A stretch of DNA of 64,000 bases from Bryopsis sp. KO-2023 (lineage: Eukaryota; Chlorophyta; Ulvophyceae; Bryopsidales; Bryopsidaceae): positions 1 through 64,000 of the forward strand of contig BSYQ01000019.1 of assembly GCA_030272585.1 (NCBI GenBank), given 5' to 3'. A program made the position numbers and the translations under genes. How positions within the stretch are numbered: position 1 is the stretch's first letter; each line of letters opens with the position of its first letter. Shown piece after piece: positions 1 to 10,007 of the stretch. The notes beneath the pieces are model-generated. The model was not told where the DNA came from and ran no database searches. It saw only the letters and a list, made by a program, of their open reading frames with translations.

Positions 1-286
1 CCCCCGATCTGATTCAGGCCGCGGGCGAAGACCAGGGAATGAAGGGGGTCATCCATAGCGGGAAAACTGAACGGGAAAAGACGGAACGCGGAGCCGCGAG
101 AAACTGAAATCTGCTCGAGGCAGCAACTGATATGACGGCACGGAGAGCCGCGAGAAAACAAAAAAAAACAAAACTGAAAACAACGTCAAGCACGACGGAA
201 ACCAGAGCACTGTGAGCGAACCTGCCGGGGCTGTCGATATATTCGGAGCAGTTCCGTACATTACGTCACAACTGAGTCAGCGATGT

Positions 287-718
287 GCCCCATGGCATGA
301 TGATCGGAGTCTAGGTCGGCATCAGATCTGCACCGCCGATCTTATCGAAAACACCGACTTTTCACCTTTACCACCGATCATGATCGGACGTCCCCGACTA
401 ACGCTCCGATAACAATAACGCACCGACTTTATGGTCGGCCGACTATGCCGATCCCAGCTTTAGACTCAAATCGGATCGGTGTCGGGATCGGGTCAGCCGA
501 CCTTTAATCGGGTCGGGTGCCGATCCCGACTAGTCGGTCCGATTTTGACACCGACTTCCGACTGTCGGCCCGACTTTAGAAGATTTCAAAATATCGGAAC
601 AGGACCGACTTTTTTCAACTTTTCGAAAACGATAGAGTCGTGAAAACCCGGTTCCGATCTGACCCCGTTCAGACCTGTTTACAGATGGCCGATATTTGCC
701 GACTGTATCCATAGTATG
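287..718. repeat. GATCGG-rich degenerate repeat
   Basis: This stretch is dense in GATCGG/CCGATC hexamers, including the palindrome CCGATCATGATCGG. It ends in CCATAGTATG at 709-718, the same terminal motif that closes the related elements at 1667 and 9999. The left end is not resolved. No credible gene is present here or in bases 1-286. Confidence 0.6.
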
Positions 719-963
719 ATGATCGGTCGCCCAGGTTGATCGGCAGTTTTTGATCGGCCTGATCGTGATCGGCCGATCAAATTCCGCCGATCAGGTGCCA
801 ACAGGGCGCGGCGCTTGATCGAGATCGGGATCGGATCTGCCGATCAAAATCGGTATCATAATGACTTGATCGGTCAATTGATCGGACTTTGATTAATTGA
901 TCGGTAAATTGATCGGTCACACGAAAATGCCTACAAGTCACCACCCGAAGGTGTTTCTGGGGG

Positions 964-1036
964 TGTAAGGATTCGATCCTAGGACCCCACTGCCTCAAAC
1001 CAAACGCATCAACGCTTGGACCACTCTGAGCCACGC
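964..1036 (-). repeat. tRNA-like SINE core (minus copy)
   Basis: Read on the minus strand this has an A-box-like TGGCTCAGAGTGG (complement of 1021-1033) and a B-box-like GGATCGAATCC (complement of 969-979). The spacing suits a type II (Leu/Ser-like) tRNA. Downstream on the minus strand comes a hairpin with a CTTCGG loop. A functional tRNA is unlikely because the acceptor stem does not close. Confidence 0.55.
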
Positions 1037-1118
1037 TCACTAGGTCATCCGTGTCATTATATAGGTGATCGGTCAGTCCGACAAACTGAGGTATATAATG
1101 ACACGGATGACCCAACAA

Positions 1119-1196
1119 CCGTGGCTCAGAGTGGTCCAAGCGTCGATGCGTTTGGTTTGAGGCAGTGGGGTCCTAGGATCGAATCCTTACACCCCC
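1119..1196 (+). repeat. tRNA-like SINE core (plus copy)
   Basis: This is the inverted partner of the core at 964-1036. The A box is at 1122-1134 and the B box GGATCGAATCC at 1176-1186. It is followed by the short stem CACC-TTCG-GGTG and then GTGACTT. Confidence 0.55.
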
Positions 1197-1667
1197 AGAA
1201 ACACCTTCGGGTGGTGACTTGTAGGCATTTTCGTGTGACCGATCAATTTACCGATCAATTAATCAAAGTCCGATCAATTGACCGATCAAGTCATTATGAT
1301 ACCGATCAACGATCAGTTGCCGATCATGATCGGAGCTGATCGGATCAAAGTTCGATTAATCGGCGTTTGACCGATCTTAGTCGGCCGATCACGTGCCGAC
1401 AGGTTGCGGCGCTTGATCGTGGTCGTGATCGGAAGACCGATCACGGTGTCGATCAAGGTTTGATCGGCCGATCACGATCATCGATCAACATTTGATCGGC
1501 CGATCACGATCACGATCATCGATCAAGAGTTTCAAAAAAAAAAAAAAAAAAAACCGATCATTTTTTAAATCGAGTGGAACGAACTCGTGTCAGGTCAGAT
1601 CAGTGAAACGACCTGTCCTGACGTCGATAATGGGTGGCCGATCATGAATGATCGGATCCATAGTATG

Positions 1668-3360
1668 GGCGAGGGGGTCGTTTTGATTGTGATTCGAAAA
1701 AGTGGGAAGGTTTCCGAATGGCGAAAGGACAATGTTTCGATGTTCTATTAGTGCCCCTGGGTCACTATTGGAGACGGGGCTTGTATTCTTTCGACCCCCC
1801 CGCACCCTGCGTCACTATTGGAGAGTGGACACTATTAGAGAAAATACGGTATCTATTCCTTGAGAAATTTCTTGTACACCTTACTGGCAATCTCTTGGCT
1901 GATAGTGTCTGCCTCGCAACGGGCCCAACTTGCTCCAAAACTGGGACATACTCCAGCAGAGAGCAGTTCAATGAGACCCTGGAGCCGACATTGCACCCAA
2001 CCAACATTCAGATATCACAAACATATGTTTGTGTAGTTAACCCATTCCTGAAACACAAATAATATATGCTATACCAACTTTTTTCAGTTCAACTTTGGCA
2101 ATTTTTCTTCTCTAAAGGCACTGGAATGCCGGTATCCCCACCACCTGGGACAGATGGTTTGGTTTCTTTCTAAAAGTCAAGTGAACGACTATTTTCTGCG
2201 AAGTTTATGTCCCGACGTCAGTAGCCAGCGACACGACCGATGAAGGCCGTACACCCGACATCTGCTCTGGTCGTGGAAAGCTCCTCGAGTGCGTCCACCG
2301 AGCCGTATTCTTCTTCGCTTTTCGACCAAACGCCGGACCCCACGAGGAACCACAACTGGTAGATAATTCCAGACAAGAGGTCCGCCAGATCTAAAGCACC
2401 ACGAAAGAACCATTCCGAAACTCAGCAACGAACATTTCAACAGGCGCACGTCGTGTAAACCCCGAAAAAAAACAGACAACGCAAAAGCTGAAATGACCCG
2501 ACATAGCGGGGTCAGACGAACCCAAGGGTGCTCATACACGGAGTGCTCCAGCTGATTCCACCAGACGCAAGTTGCGGAGGACGCCCTTGTGGATTGGGTG
2601 TTATCGTTCACACGAGCTTCGGAGAGAAAAAAGTTCAACACGTGGAGATGCGCATGCTGGCGCACTTGTAGAGGCGTGCAACACCGTACGTGTGTTGAAA
2701 GCCACGAAAATCAACCGTGCTTGAATAAAACGGTTGAATCAACACGACAGCATCGGAAATCGTCGTTGTTGATGAGCCCATTTTCGTGTGAAATAGTTGA
2801 CTGGATGTGAGTCAGGTGCACGGATAAAAACTTCTGAGATCTGTATCGAAACACCTTTTTGTAAGGTCATAATCTGCTTGTTGAGAAGCACTCATGTGAA
2901 ACACCTCGCATTATCATCGTCGAGTTGAATCAACACAGTTGAATATAGTCAAATCAACGGGTGTTGAATCAACCTGGTTGATTCAACACGTGACATTTTT
3001 CCGACGAGAGAGAAATCATGATGTTAAAAATGAGCGGAGACAGACAGCCACACATTTTTTTTTCAACTAATTGCTATGTGCAATTAAAAATGTGCCATTC
3101 TGTGTGGCAAAGAAAAATTCGTTTTTGTTCTTTAATTTTTTCGTTCATTAGTTTTATTTTAATTTTTCGCATTTTTTTCTTTCAGAGTACCGAAAAGACT
3201 CCCCGGCAAAAAATTCGAAGCCGGTTTTGGACCTTCATCGTTGATTTCTCTCTTTTTTTTTAATCTTTTTCTCCAGATACAAGGAATTGAAGACGTTCCT
3301 GTTGGCAGTTGTGAAAAAATGCACCACCCCTCTTGCACGCTCCGTATATACAAAGAAAGG
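1668..3360. other. no gene recognised
   Basis: No convincing gene is visible. A short motif GTCACTATTGGAGA occurs twice near 1760 and 1810. The motif GTTGAATCAAC recurs near 2736, 2920 and 2963. The 114- and 158-codon frames here have no recognisable domains and look like chance. Confidence 0.5.
2961..2989. repeat. 29-bp near-perfect palindrome
   Basis: GTGTTGAATCAAC, then CTG, then the exact reverse complement of the first arm. Two single arms of the same motif lie within the preceding 250 bp. Confidence 0.7.
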
Positions 3361-3502
3361 AGGAAACCGTATCTTTTCCCCTTGTGTCCTGAATATTGAT
3401 TGTTTTACTTCTTGCATGGTTCCCTTTGTGTTCTGTCTTTTCGTTTTCGTTTTCGTTTTTTTTTTTCGTTTTTTTTTTTTTTTTGAAGACAGCCCTTTTT
3501 GG

Positions 3503-3978
3503 ATGATGCAGTCCGAGTGGAAAACGGTTTCAAAACAATTGTTCCGGGACATGACCATGGCGAGAACAAGAAAGGATGCGGTAATTTCTCAAGTTGTTTT
3601 CCAAAGACAACAACTTTCTTTTTCCTCTCCTACCAATCAATTTTTTTTTCTTTTCGTAACCAGTTGCATTTTTTTCGTTCGATACTCCTTCAGGTCGAAG
3701 AGCATTACTTCAAGCAAATGCTGCAAGCTGTGGGTGGGCCAGACCTTCCTCCTCCCGAGTTTTTCTGTCCGATCGCTTTGGAAATCATGCGAGACCCCGT
3801 CGTGTTGGTGGAAACCGCCGTTACTTACGACAGATCGAGTCTCGACGCTTGGCTGTATACCTATGGAAACGACACTTGTCTTGTGAGCCGAAAACAACTC
3901 GTGGATCCAAAATATGTGGAGAACAAGGTGGCCAAGAGCTTGATCGACGATTGGCTGAGGACTCACGACTACAAAAAG
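3503..3978 (+). pseudogene. U-box gene fragment, second copy
   Basis: This duplicates the first two coding exons of the U-box/ankyrin gene at 37115-43900. The first exon is 3503-3580, ending at GTAATTTC. The second is 3694-3978, from TTCAG to AAGGTAAAA, and encodes the U-box domain. Surrounding intron sequence is also shared, so this is a DNA duplication and not a retrocopy. The conserved Cys-Pro of the U-box is Cys-Leu here (CTT for CCT), and no ankyrin exons follow. It is probably a truncated pseudogene, though a short U-box-only product cannot be excluded. Confidence 0.75.
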
Positions 3979-4283
3979 GTAAAAAAAATAAAAATGAAAA
4001 AAATATATATAGTAAAAAAAGGAAACGAAGAATAAATAAATAAATATATTTATTATTTATTTTTATTTCTTGATTCTCGAAATCATCATCAAAGCCATGG
4101 CCCTACACTGGAACCAGGCCAACGATCGTTTGGGGGGGGGGAAGAAACAAGAAAAAAACTGAAAGAAGGTGATGAAATGAAAGTGGGCTGCCTTTCTTCA
4201 CGAGACTGGATTACGTTTAGAACGCTCCACTGTCTTCCATTCTTGGTCGTTGATTAGATTGATAGCCTGGCTTGTTTAAGGTT

Positions 4284-4382
4284 CTGCTTTTATTATATTA
4301 TTATACCCTGCTTTTATTATATTATTATACCCTGCTTTTATTATATTATTATACCCTGCTTTTATTATATTATTATACCCTC
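4284..4382. repeat. 24-bp tandem repeat, about 4 copies
   Basis: The unit CTGCTTTTATTATATTATTATACC is repeated head to tail. Another copy lies at about 4675-4698, and the start of a further unit follows the pogo-like MITE at 5249. The array has therefore been split twice by insertions. Confidence 0.85.
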
Positions 4383-4455
4383 ATCAGCGACGCGGGGTAA
4401 CGTCGATGCACAACGCGCGCCCACCGCATCCGGCGATCCAACGCGGCGCGGCGTT

Positions 4456-4674
4456 CCAAACACACGCCGACGAGCCACGTGCGGGAAGTGCGGGCCGGAC
4501 CATGCCCCCGATCCCGACTCTCCCGTATTGCAAAACGATGCGGAGGCGAAGGCGATGAAGGCCGCCATGGATCGTTACGCCGGCCGTGCGATAAAGGAGA
4601 TGGTGGTGTGCGCGTCGTGCGGAACCTCGCGATACTACAATCCGAAGCTGCGGTCGGACAGGGATTGGGACTTC
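4456..4674 (+). pseudogene. GC-rich open fragment with two CxxC pairs
   Basis: This short open frame (codons in phase with position 4474) contains CGKCG near its start and VCASCG about 40 residues later. The four cysteines suggest a zinc ribbon. It is much more GC-rich than the AT-rich 24-bp repeats on both sides, has no clear start, and runs into the repeat before stopping. I do not recognise the family. A fragment of a mobile-element protein is possible. Confidence 0.35.
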
Positions 4675-4698
4675 GTCTGCTTTTATTATATTATTATA

Positions 4699-5246
4699 CA
4701 GTAGAAGTCGCTTTAATAACCATCGGATATTTAACCCCGCCGCTTTCTTAGCCCAAATCGCCAGGAACGGAATTTTCAGGGGGTGAGAACCATCGTTTAA
4801 TCAGCCCGGGCGTCGGCTAATTAACCACGCCACTCGCGAATTTCATACGCGAATGGTCGAACGAAGAACGCGCAGTGGAAAGGAAATTCGAAAACAGTCG
4901 AACACCATGAACTGAATGCATAGAGAATATGAAACGGTTGAAGAAAAGAACGCACTGCAATATGAATATGTAACTGTCGAACTTCTGTATCTGTTTCTGG
5001 ACGTCATAACCTGCGACTCGTGCTCGACAAGACCTTTCCGTCACCGAGAACGACCCAAGACGGGATCATGGAGTTCCTTCGACGGCGTTTCAACCGCCAG
5101 ACCACTATTAACGAGTTCTTTAGAGTTTGATTCGAATGCGTGCGCGTCTGGGAGAGGGGAAATGTCGGACATCGCATTGTTAACCAATCGCTTAATTAGC
5201 CCGAAAACGCGTGGCCCGAATGTGGTTAACAAAGCGACTTCTACTG
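4699..5246. mobile_element. pogo/Tigger-like MITE (Tc1/mariner)
   Basis: Terminal inverted repeats begin CAGTAGAAGTCGCTTT at 4699 and end in the complement at 5246. They are flanked by TA on each side (4697-4698 and 5247-5248). TA target duplication with CAGT ends is typical of pogo/Tigger elements. At 548 bp with no transposase domain it is non-autonomous. Joining the flanks restores the 24-bp repeat unit, which confirms the insertion site. Confidence 0.85.
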
Positions 5247-5298
5247 TACCCTGCTTTCCGCCTCAAACACACTCGATTGCAGCTGTTATGTAGATTGA

Positions 5299-6989
5299 TG
5301 CAGGAACCATCGTATCATGCAAACGCAAGAACGTGCGAGTCTCCGTTCAACACGAGCGAGTAAGGATGGCCTCAATATGCCCCCATAGAACTTTCGCTTT
5401 GGTGCATCTTATCCGGCCAGCTCAAGGACTTCCTCGACCATAAATTCGATCGCAACTGTAAGCCTCACAGACATACACAACCATCATATCATGCAAACGC
5501 AAGAACGTGCGAGTCTCCGTTCAACACGAGCGAGTAAGGAAGGCCTCAATATGCCCCCATAGAACTTTCGCTTTGCCACAAGCAAATATAAAATCGAGCA
5601 AACTTCAAAAGCTATTCATAAGATCGTTTTAACGATTTAATCAGCTAGAAAATTGTTTCAAATCTTTTGAGAGAATTTAAATTATAAATAAGTTTTGCAA
5701 TTTTATTCTATCGGTGAGAAAAACTCGAGCGAAGTTGAAACTGTAAGTTGCGTTTTGTACGTTCTGTTCGCCATTTGACCAATGGAGGGTGGATTCTAGC
5801 CTGCCACATATGCTCTTGGGACCCGTTTGGCGAATTCACCAGGTTCCAACGCACTGCCCCCATCACTGCTGCCGTTTTCATGCAAACTGTTATCGTAGCC
5901 GGGGTCCAACAGATCTGGTTCATAGGCAAAAAGACCTCCGTTAGACATTGGACTTGTATCCCCGCCCCTAAACCTTGAGACCGCTGCGCATTTATTATGA
6001 GCTTCACGGACATGACCATAACCATCGTATCACGCAAACGCAAGAACGTGCGAGTCTCCGTTCAACACGACCTAGTAAGGATGGCCTCAATATGCCCCCA
6101 TAGACACTGCTGCCGTTTTCATTCAAACTGTTATCGTAGCCGGGGTCCAACAGATCTGGTTCATAGGCAAAAAGACCTCCGTCAGACACTGGACTTGTAT
6201 CCCCGCCCCTAAACCTTGAGACCGTTGCGCATTTATTATGAGCTTCATGCGATGGATCTTGATTTTTCGACTTTTTCCCTAGTTGTGAGCCATCTTATCC
6301 GCCGATTGCACAAGTCTCTCCAACAAACACTCGATCGCACCGGTTAGCCTCACGGACGTGACCATAACCATCGTATCATGCAAACGCAAGAACGTGCGAG
6401 TCTCCGTTCAACACGACCTAGTAAGGATGGCCTCAATATGCCCCCATAGACACGGCTGCCGTTTTCATGCAAACTGTTATCGTAGCCGGGGTCCAACAGA
6501 TCTGGTTCATAGGCAAAAAGACCTCCGTCAGACATTGGACTTGTATCCTCGCCCCTAAACCTTGAGACCGCTGCGCATTTATTATGAGCTTCATGCGATG
6601 GATCTTGATTCGACTGTTTCCCTAGTTGTGAGCCATCTTATCCGCCGATTGCAGAACTTTCTCGAACACAAACTCGATCGCACCGGTTAGCCTCACGGAC
6701 GTGACCATAACCATCGTATCATGCAAACGCAAGAACGTGCGAGTCTCCGTTCAACACGACCTAGTAAGGATGGCCTCAATATGCCCCCATAGACACTGCT
6801 GCCGTTTTCATGCAAACTGTTATCGTAGCCGGGGTCCAACAGATCTGGTTCATAGGCAAAAAGACCTCCGTCAGACATTGGACTTGTATCCTCGCCCCTA
6901 AACCTTGAGACCGCTGCGCATTTATTATGAGCTTCATGCGATGGATCTTGATTCGACTGTTTCCCTAGTTGTGAGCCATCTTATCCGCC
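5299..6989. repeat. satellite of about 343-346 bp
   Basis: Three full units start near 5996, 6350 and 6693, with degraded or partial units back to about 5299. All share the block beginning ACGCAAGAACGTGCGAGTC. Each unit carries the same ~61-codon minus-strand frame. Unit length is not a multiple of three, so the repeats cannot be one continuous coding region, and a satellite is more likely than repeated exons. The last unit is interrupted at 6990 by the LTR of a retrotransposon. Confidence 0.8.
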
Positions 6990-7149
6990 TGATACGACTA
7001 GTTGAGTCGTACGGGTTTCTAGGGTGATTTAGTTAGAGAGAACAACACCTTTAAACAATTCTCTGAGTATTCACAGTGTCCCCTGTTCAGTTGCTTGTGT
7101 TCGACAACACCCACACCCACTCCACACAGACCTAGCCGAGGGCCTAACA
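6990..7149 (+). mobile_element. putative 5' LTR
   Basis: The segment starts TGATACGACTAG exactly where the satellite unit is interrupted and ends in ACA three bases before a primer-binding site. No second copy is in the window, so the LTR assignment rests on the primer-binding site and the broken satellite. Confidence 0.55.
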
Positions 7150-7152
7150 AAC

Positions 7153-7164
7153 TGGTTTCGGAGC
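7153..7164 (+). promoter_or_regulatory. retroelement primer-binding site
   Basis: TGGTTTCGGAGC is identical to the sites downstream of the LTRs at 17043-17054 and 51020-51031. It resembles the initiator-Met tRNA site TGGTATCAGAGC, differing at two positions. Confidence 0.7.
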
Positions 7165-7584
7165 CGAAGCACCCCCTCCTGCAAGTCGAGTCTACCTAAA
7201 GAAGGAGATCGACAGCCGATTTTGCAGTCGAGGTGCAAAAGATCAGGTCGACTAGGTCGAAGAAGGTTTCCACTCGTGTCTGGAACCTACTTCGTGTTGC
7301 TGCGCACCACCCGAACGCTGGACGACATAAACGCACGCTGCTGCGCCCGTTCATTCCCCATCATCCCTCCAAGATCACAAAGGATCTATAGATCTACGGA
7401 GTACCTCGGACCCTACGACCACTGACAGGCGTAGGAGGACTCCCTCGTTCGTCGCGAACAGTCGCTGCTGCGGAAAACGTCAACGCGGAGGAAGCGGACG
7501 AAGTTTCTGGCTGGCGAACGAAATACCGGCGGCCAGCGACAGAAACTGCGCAGCTGACAAAAGAGTGACAGAAAAGAGTGTCAC

Positions 7585-7705
7585 CAGCGGACAAAGTTTA
7601 TCCGCCCCGACAGCGCGGACAAAAATCTATCCGACGCGGACAAATATATCCGCCGCGGACAAAGATAGTCGCCGGAGCGGACAAAATTCATCCGCTGTCG
7701 AACGA
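7585..7705 (+). promoter_or_regulatory. array of GCGGACAAA/TATCCGC stem-loops
   Basis: Five copies of GCGGACAAA (some as AGCGGACAAA) alternate with TTTATCCGC-type complements just upstream of the gag-like start codon. The pairs can form consecutive short hairpins in the RNA leader. A packaging or translation role is an inference from position only. Confidence 0.5.
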
Positions 7706-7743
7706 GCACGTGATCACCCCGCCGACAAGTCAAGACATTCACC

Positions 7744-8312
7744 ATGAGCGGACACGACGGGCAGTTGTACCTAGAGGATGGTCAAGAGCGCGATGCCCAA
7801 GAAGGCGCGCCGCTATACCCGATCATCGTCGCGCAGGACGCACCTGCCGTCGGCCTGCCTTATCAACAGGCAGTAGTCGGACGTCCAGCCGGAGCGCAAG
7901 TGGACGGACGACCCGCGGAACCCATGGTGGAGGAGCCTGGCGAGGAAGAGGCGGACAATGGCCCAGAGTTTGACGAAGAGATGGACGAAGAGCCGGGAAT
8001 CTTCATCAATCAGCAAACGCAGCACCTGCAACAAAGCCAAGTGAACGTGCATAACCAAGAATTGCATGTTCATAATGACGGCTTGCAAAAGCGCGATCTC
8101 CAACAATCGCAAGAGCGGTTGTATAGCCAAGTGTCCGAAGAGGCTGCCCAGCGGACAGCTCAGGTCGCCGAGCACCTTGACCGGCGGATGGAAGGGGCTT
8201 GCTCAAGCATGGCATCCCACGTGCATGATGTACTGGATTCTACACTTCAGTCCCGGCATCACCAAATTGAAGGCCAGCTAGAAGAGCGGATTCAGCATTT
8301 GGATGCTGCAGC
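7744..8312 (+). pseudogene. gag-like ORF of an LTR retrotransposon, interrupted
   Basis: The frame starts at ATG 7744, about 580 bp after the primer-binding site. The product is acidic at first (EEPGEEE, DEEMDEEPG), then rich in Q, H, V and E with coiled-coil character. The chromovirus gag in this window has the same style. No capsid core or zinc knuckle is reached, because the 8313-9999 element cuts the frame after residue 190. Downstream of the insertion I could not follow a convincing continuation. Confidence 0.55.
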
Positions 8313-8696
8313 CATACTATGGATCCGATCCCGATCACCGATCACTCCGATCAAACCAGATTCCGATCATGATCGGAAATCGGTTGGCCGATCATGATCG
8401 GAAATCGATTTAATCGATTTTCCGATCCCCGATCATGGTCGGAAACCGACCATGTTGATCGGATCGGGTACAGGATCGGCCGATCATGAACGATCGTTGT
8501 TGAACGGCCGATCAAGATCGGCCGACTATCCAGTTCCATCTAGAAAATCAAATCGGATCGGGGTCGGGATCGGTCGATTCCGATTTGAACGGAATGTTAC
8601 CGATCATGATCGGAGCCAACCGATCCAATCCGATCATGATCGAAGTCGGGTGACTTACAAAGTCACCCCCGTAGGGTCCCGGGAACCCAAAGGAAC

Positions 8697-8770
8697 CCTG
8701 TGGGACTCGAACACCGTACCTACCGGTATCGAGTCATTCACACTAAGCACTGAGCCAAGCGAACCACGGT
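8697..8770 (-). repeat. tRNA-like SINE core
   Basis: On the minus strand this has an A-box-like GCTTGGCTCAGTGCTTAG (complement of 8743-8760) and a B-box-like GTGTTCGAGTCCC. It is followed by GGGTTCCTTTGGG and a hairpin with a CTACGG loop leading to GTGACTT. It matches the family at 11137-11212. Confidence 0.6.
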
Positions 8771-9298
8771 AGATTCGTGCCTATTGCAATGATATACCGT
8801 AATTTTAGAGAATTACAAAAAGATTAAGGTATATCATTGCAATAGGCACGAATCTACCGTGGTCCGCTTGGCTCAGTGTGATATAAACACGGGAGTAAAC
8901 TGAAGTGGGTAGACTTACGTCTAGAACCACGGAAACACGGATAAGAGTCTTGCTTACAAGCTTGCTCTAAGAACATTGTTACCTCGGTCCGGGTCCAATA
9001 AATATGGGACCGGACCGACAACCTGGCAAAAGGAACGGATGAGAGCGGTCCGACTCAGAGTCTCCTGGACCGACAGATCCAGACCAAATCCCTTCAGGGC
9101 CGTTGGTTGGATTGTGTGGCCACGGTAGTCGCCACCGTGTCCACCTCTCATTCGGGCCAGTCGGACTGTAGTGCTGGACCGGTCCTGGTACCGAACCAGG
9201 CACTGTTTACCGGACCAACTGATCCAGTCCGACTGAATCGACTTAGATTGATAACGTGACTCGTTCCAGAGTTCACGTTCGTATCACAGACTGTGATT

Positions 9299-9400
9299 CA
9301 CAGTGCTTAGTGTGAATGACTCGATACCGGTAGGTACGGTGTTCGAGTCCCACAGGGTTCCTTTGGGTTCCCGGGACCCTACGGGGGTGACTTTGTACGT
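9299..9400 (+). repeat. tRNA-like SINE core, 5'-truncated
   Basis: This is the inverted partner of 8697-8770 and contains the B box (GTTCGAGTCCC) and the CTACGG hairpin. The first part of the A box is replaced by unrelated sequence, so internal promoter function is doubtful. Confidence 0.55.
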
Positions 9401-10007
9401 CACCCGACTTCCGATCATGATCGGATCGGGATCAATGGTTGATCGGCAGATCCGATTCAATCGGATTTTCGACCGATTGCCGATCAATTACCGATCGTCT
9501 CCGATCACCGGTTTTGGAGGCCGATCATGGGAATTTACCGATCATTTGATCGGACCGACTACACCGACTAGCGTTGGAGGGCGTGATCGGACCGGGATCG
9601 GGAACGGTTGATCGGTCCGATCATTGAACGATGATCGGAACTTTGAACGGGGTCGGGTCGGAATTTCCGTTCCCGACTCCGACCCCGTTCAAAGTTCCGA
9701 TCAGCCGATCCGATCAGCCGATTTGATCGGCCTGAAAAAATCGGCTTTTTGCCGATCATGCTCAGTTTTCGACGTAGATTAAATATATGTATATTAGAAC
9801 TATGTATAAGGTCATCTGCATGCAGATCAGGGGGGCCGATTTTTTCCGATCACATCCCTAGTATGGTTTCCGACCATGATCGGGGATCGGAAAATCGATT
9901 AAATCGATTTCCGATCATGGTCGGCCAGCCGATTTCCGATCATGATCGGAATCTGGTTTGATCGGAGTGATCGGTGATCGGGATCGGATCCATAGTATGG
10001 CTGCAGG

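Larger units (their letters stand above)
727..1667. mobile_element. GATCGG-saturated fold-back element
   Basis: The core is a large inverted repeat with arms of roughly 210 bp (about 849-1060 and 1095-1306) and a short ~35-bp loop. Each arm carries a tRNA-like sequence. The flanks are arrays of GATCGG in both orientations, and the right end is GATCGGATCCATAGTATG at 1650-1667, matching the end of the element at 8313-9999. There is no coding capacity, so it is inferred to be a non-autonomous transposon. The left end and any target duplication could not be fixed. A poly(A) run lies at about 1533-1552. Confidence 0.6.
8313..9999. mobile_element. 1.7-kb fold-back element with GATCGG subterminal arrays
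   Basis: Terminal inverted repeats of about 140 bp start CATACTATGGATCCGATC at 8313 and end with the complement at 9999. Flanking sequences GCTGCAGC (8305-8312) and GCTGCAGG (10000-10007) match at 7 of 8 bases and look like a target duplication. Both ends are saturated with GATCGG/CCGATC. Further in lie two oppositely oriented tRNA-like cores and another inverted repeat (8773-8873). There is no transposase. The insertion interrupts a retrotransposon gag frame, so it is younger than that element. An 8-bp duplication would fit hAT, but the family is not certain. Confidence 0.75.

Noticed and set aside
3287-3886. 199-codon plus-strand ORF over the U-box duplicate
   Set aside because: It runs through intron T-tracts (poly-Phe) and reads the U-box exon in the wrong frame.
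5299-6989. CRISPR array
   Set aside because: Units are about 343 bp without short repeats separated by unique spacers, and the window is eukaryotic.
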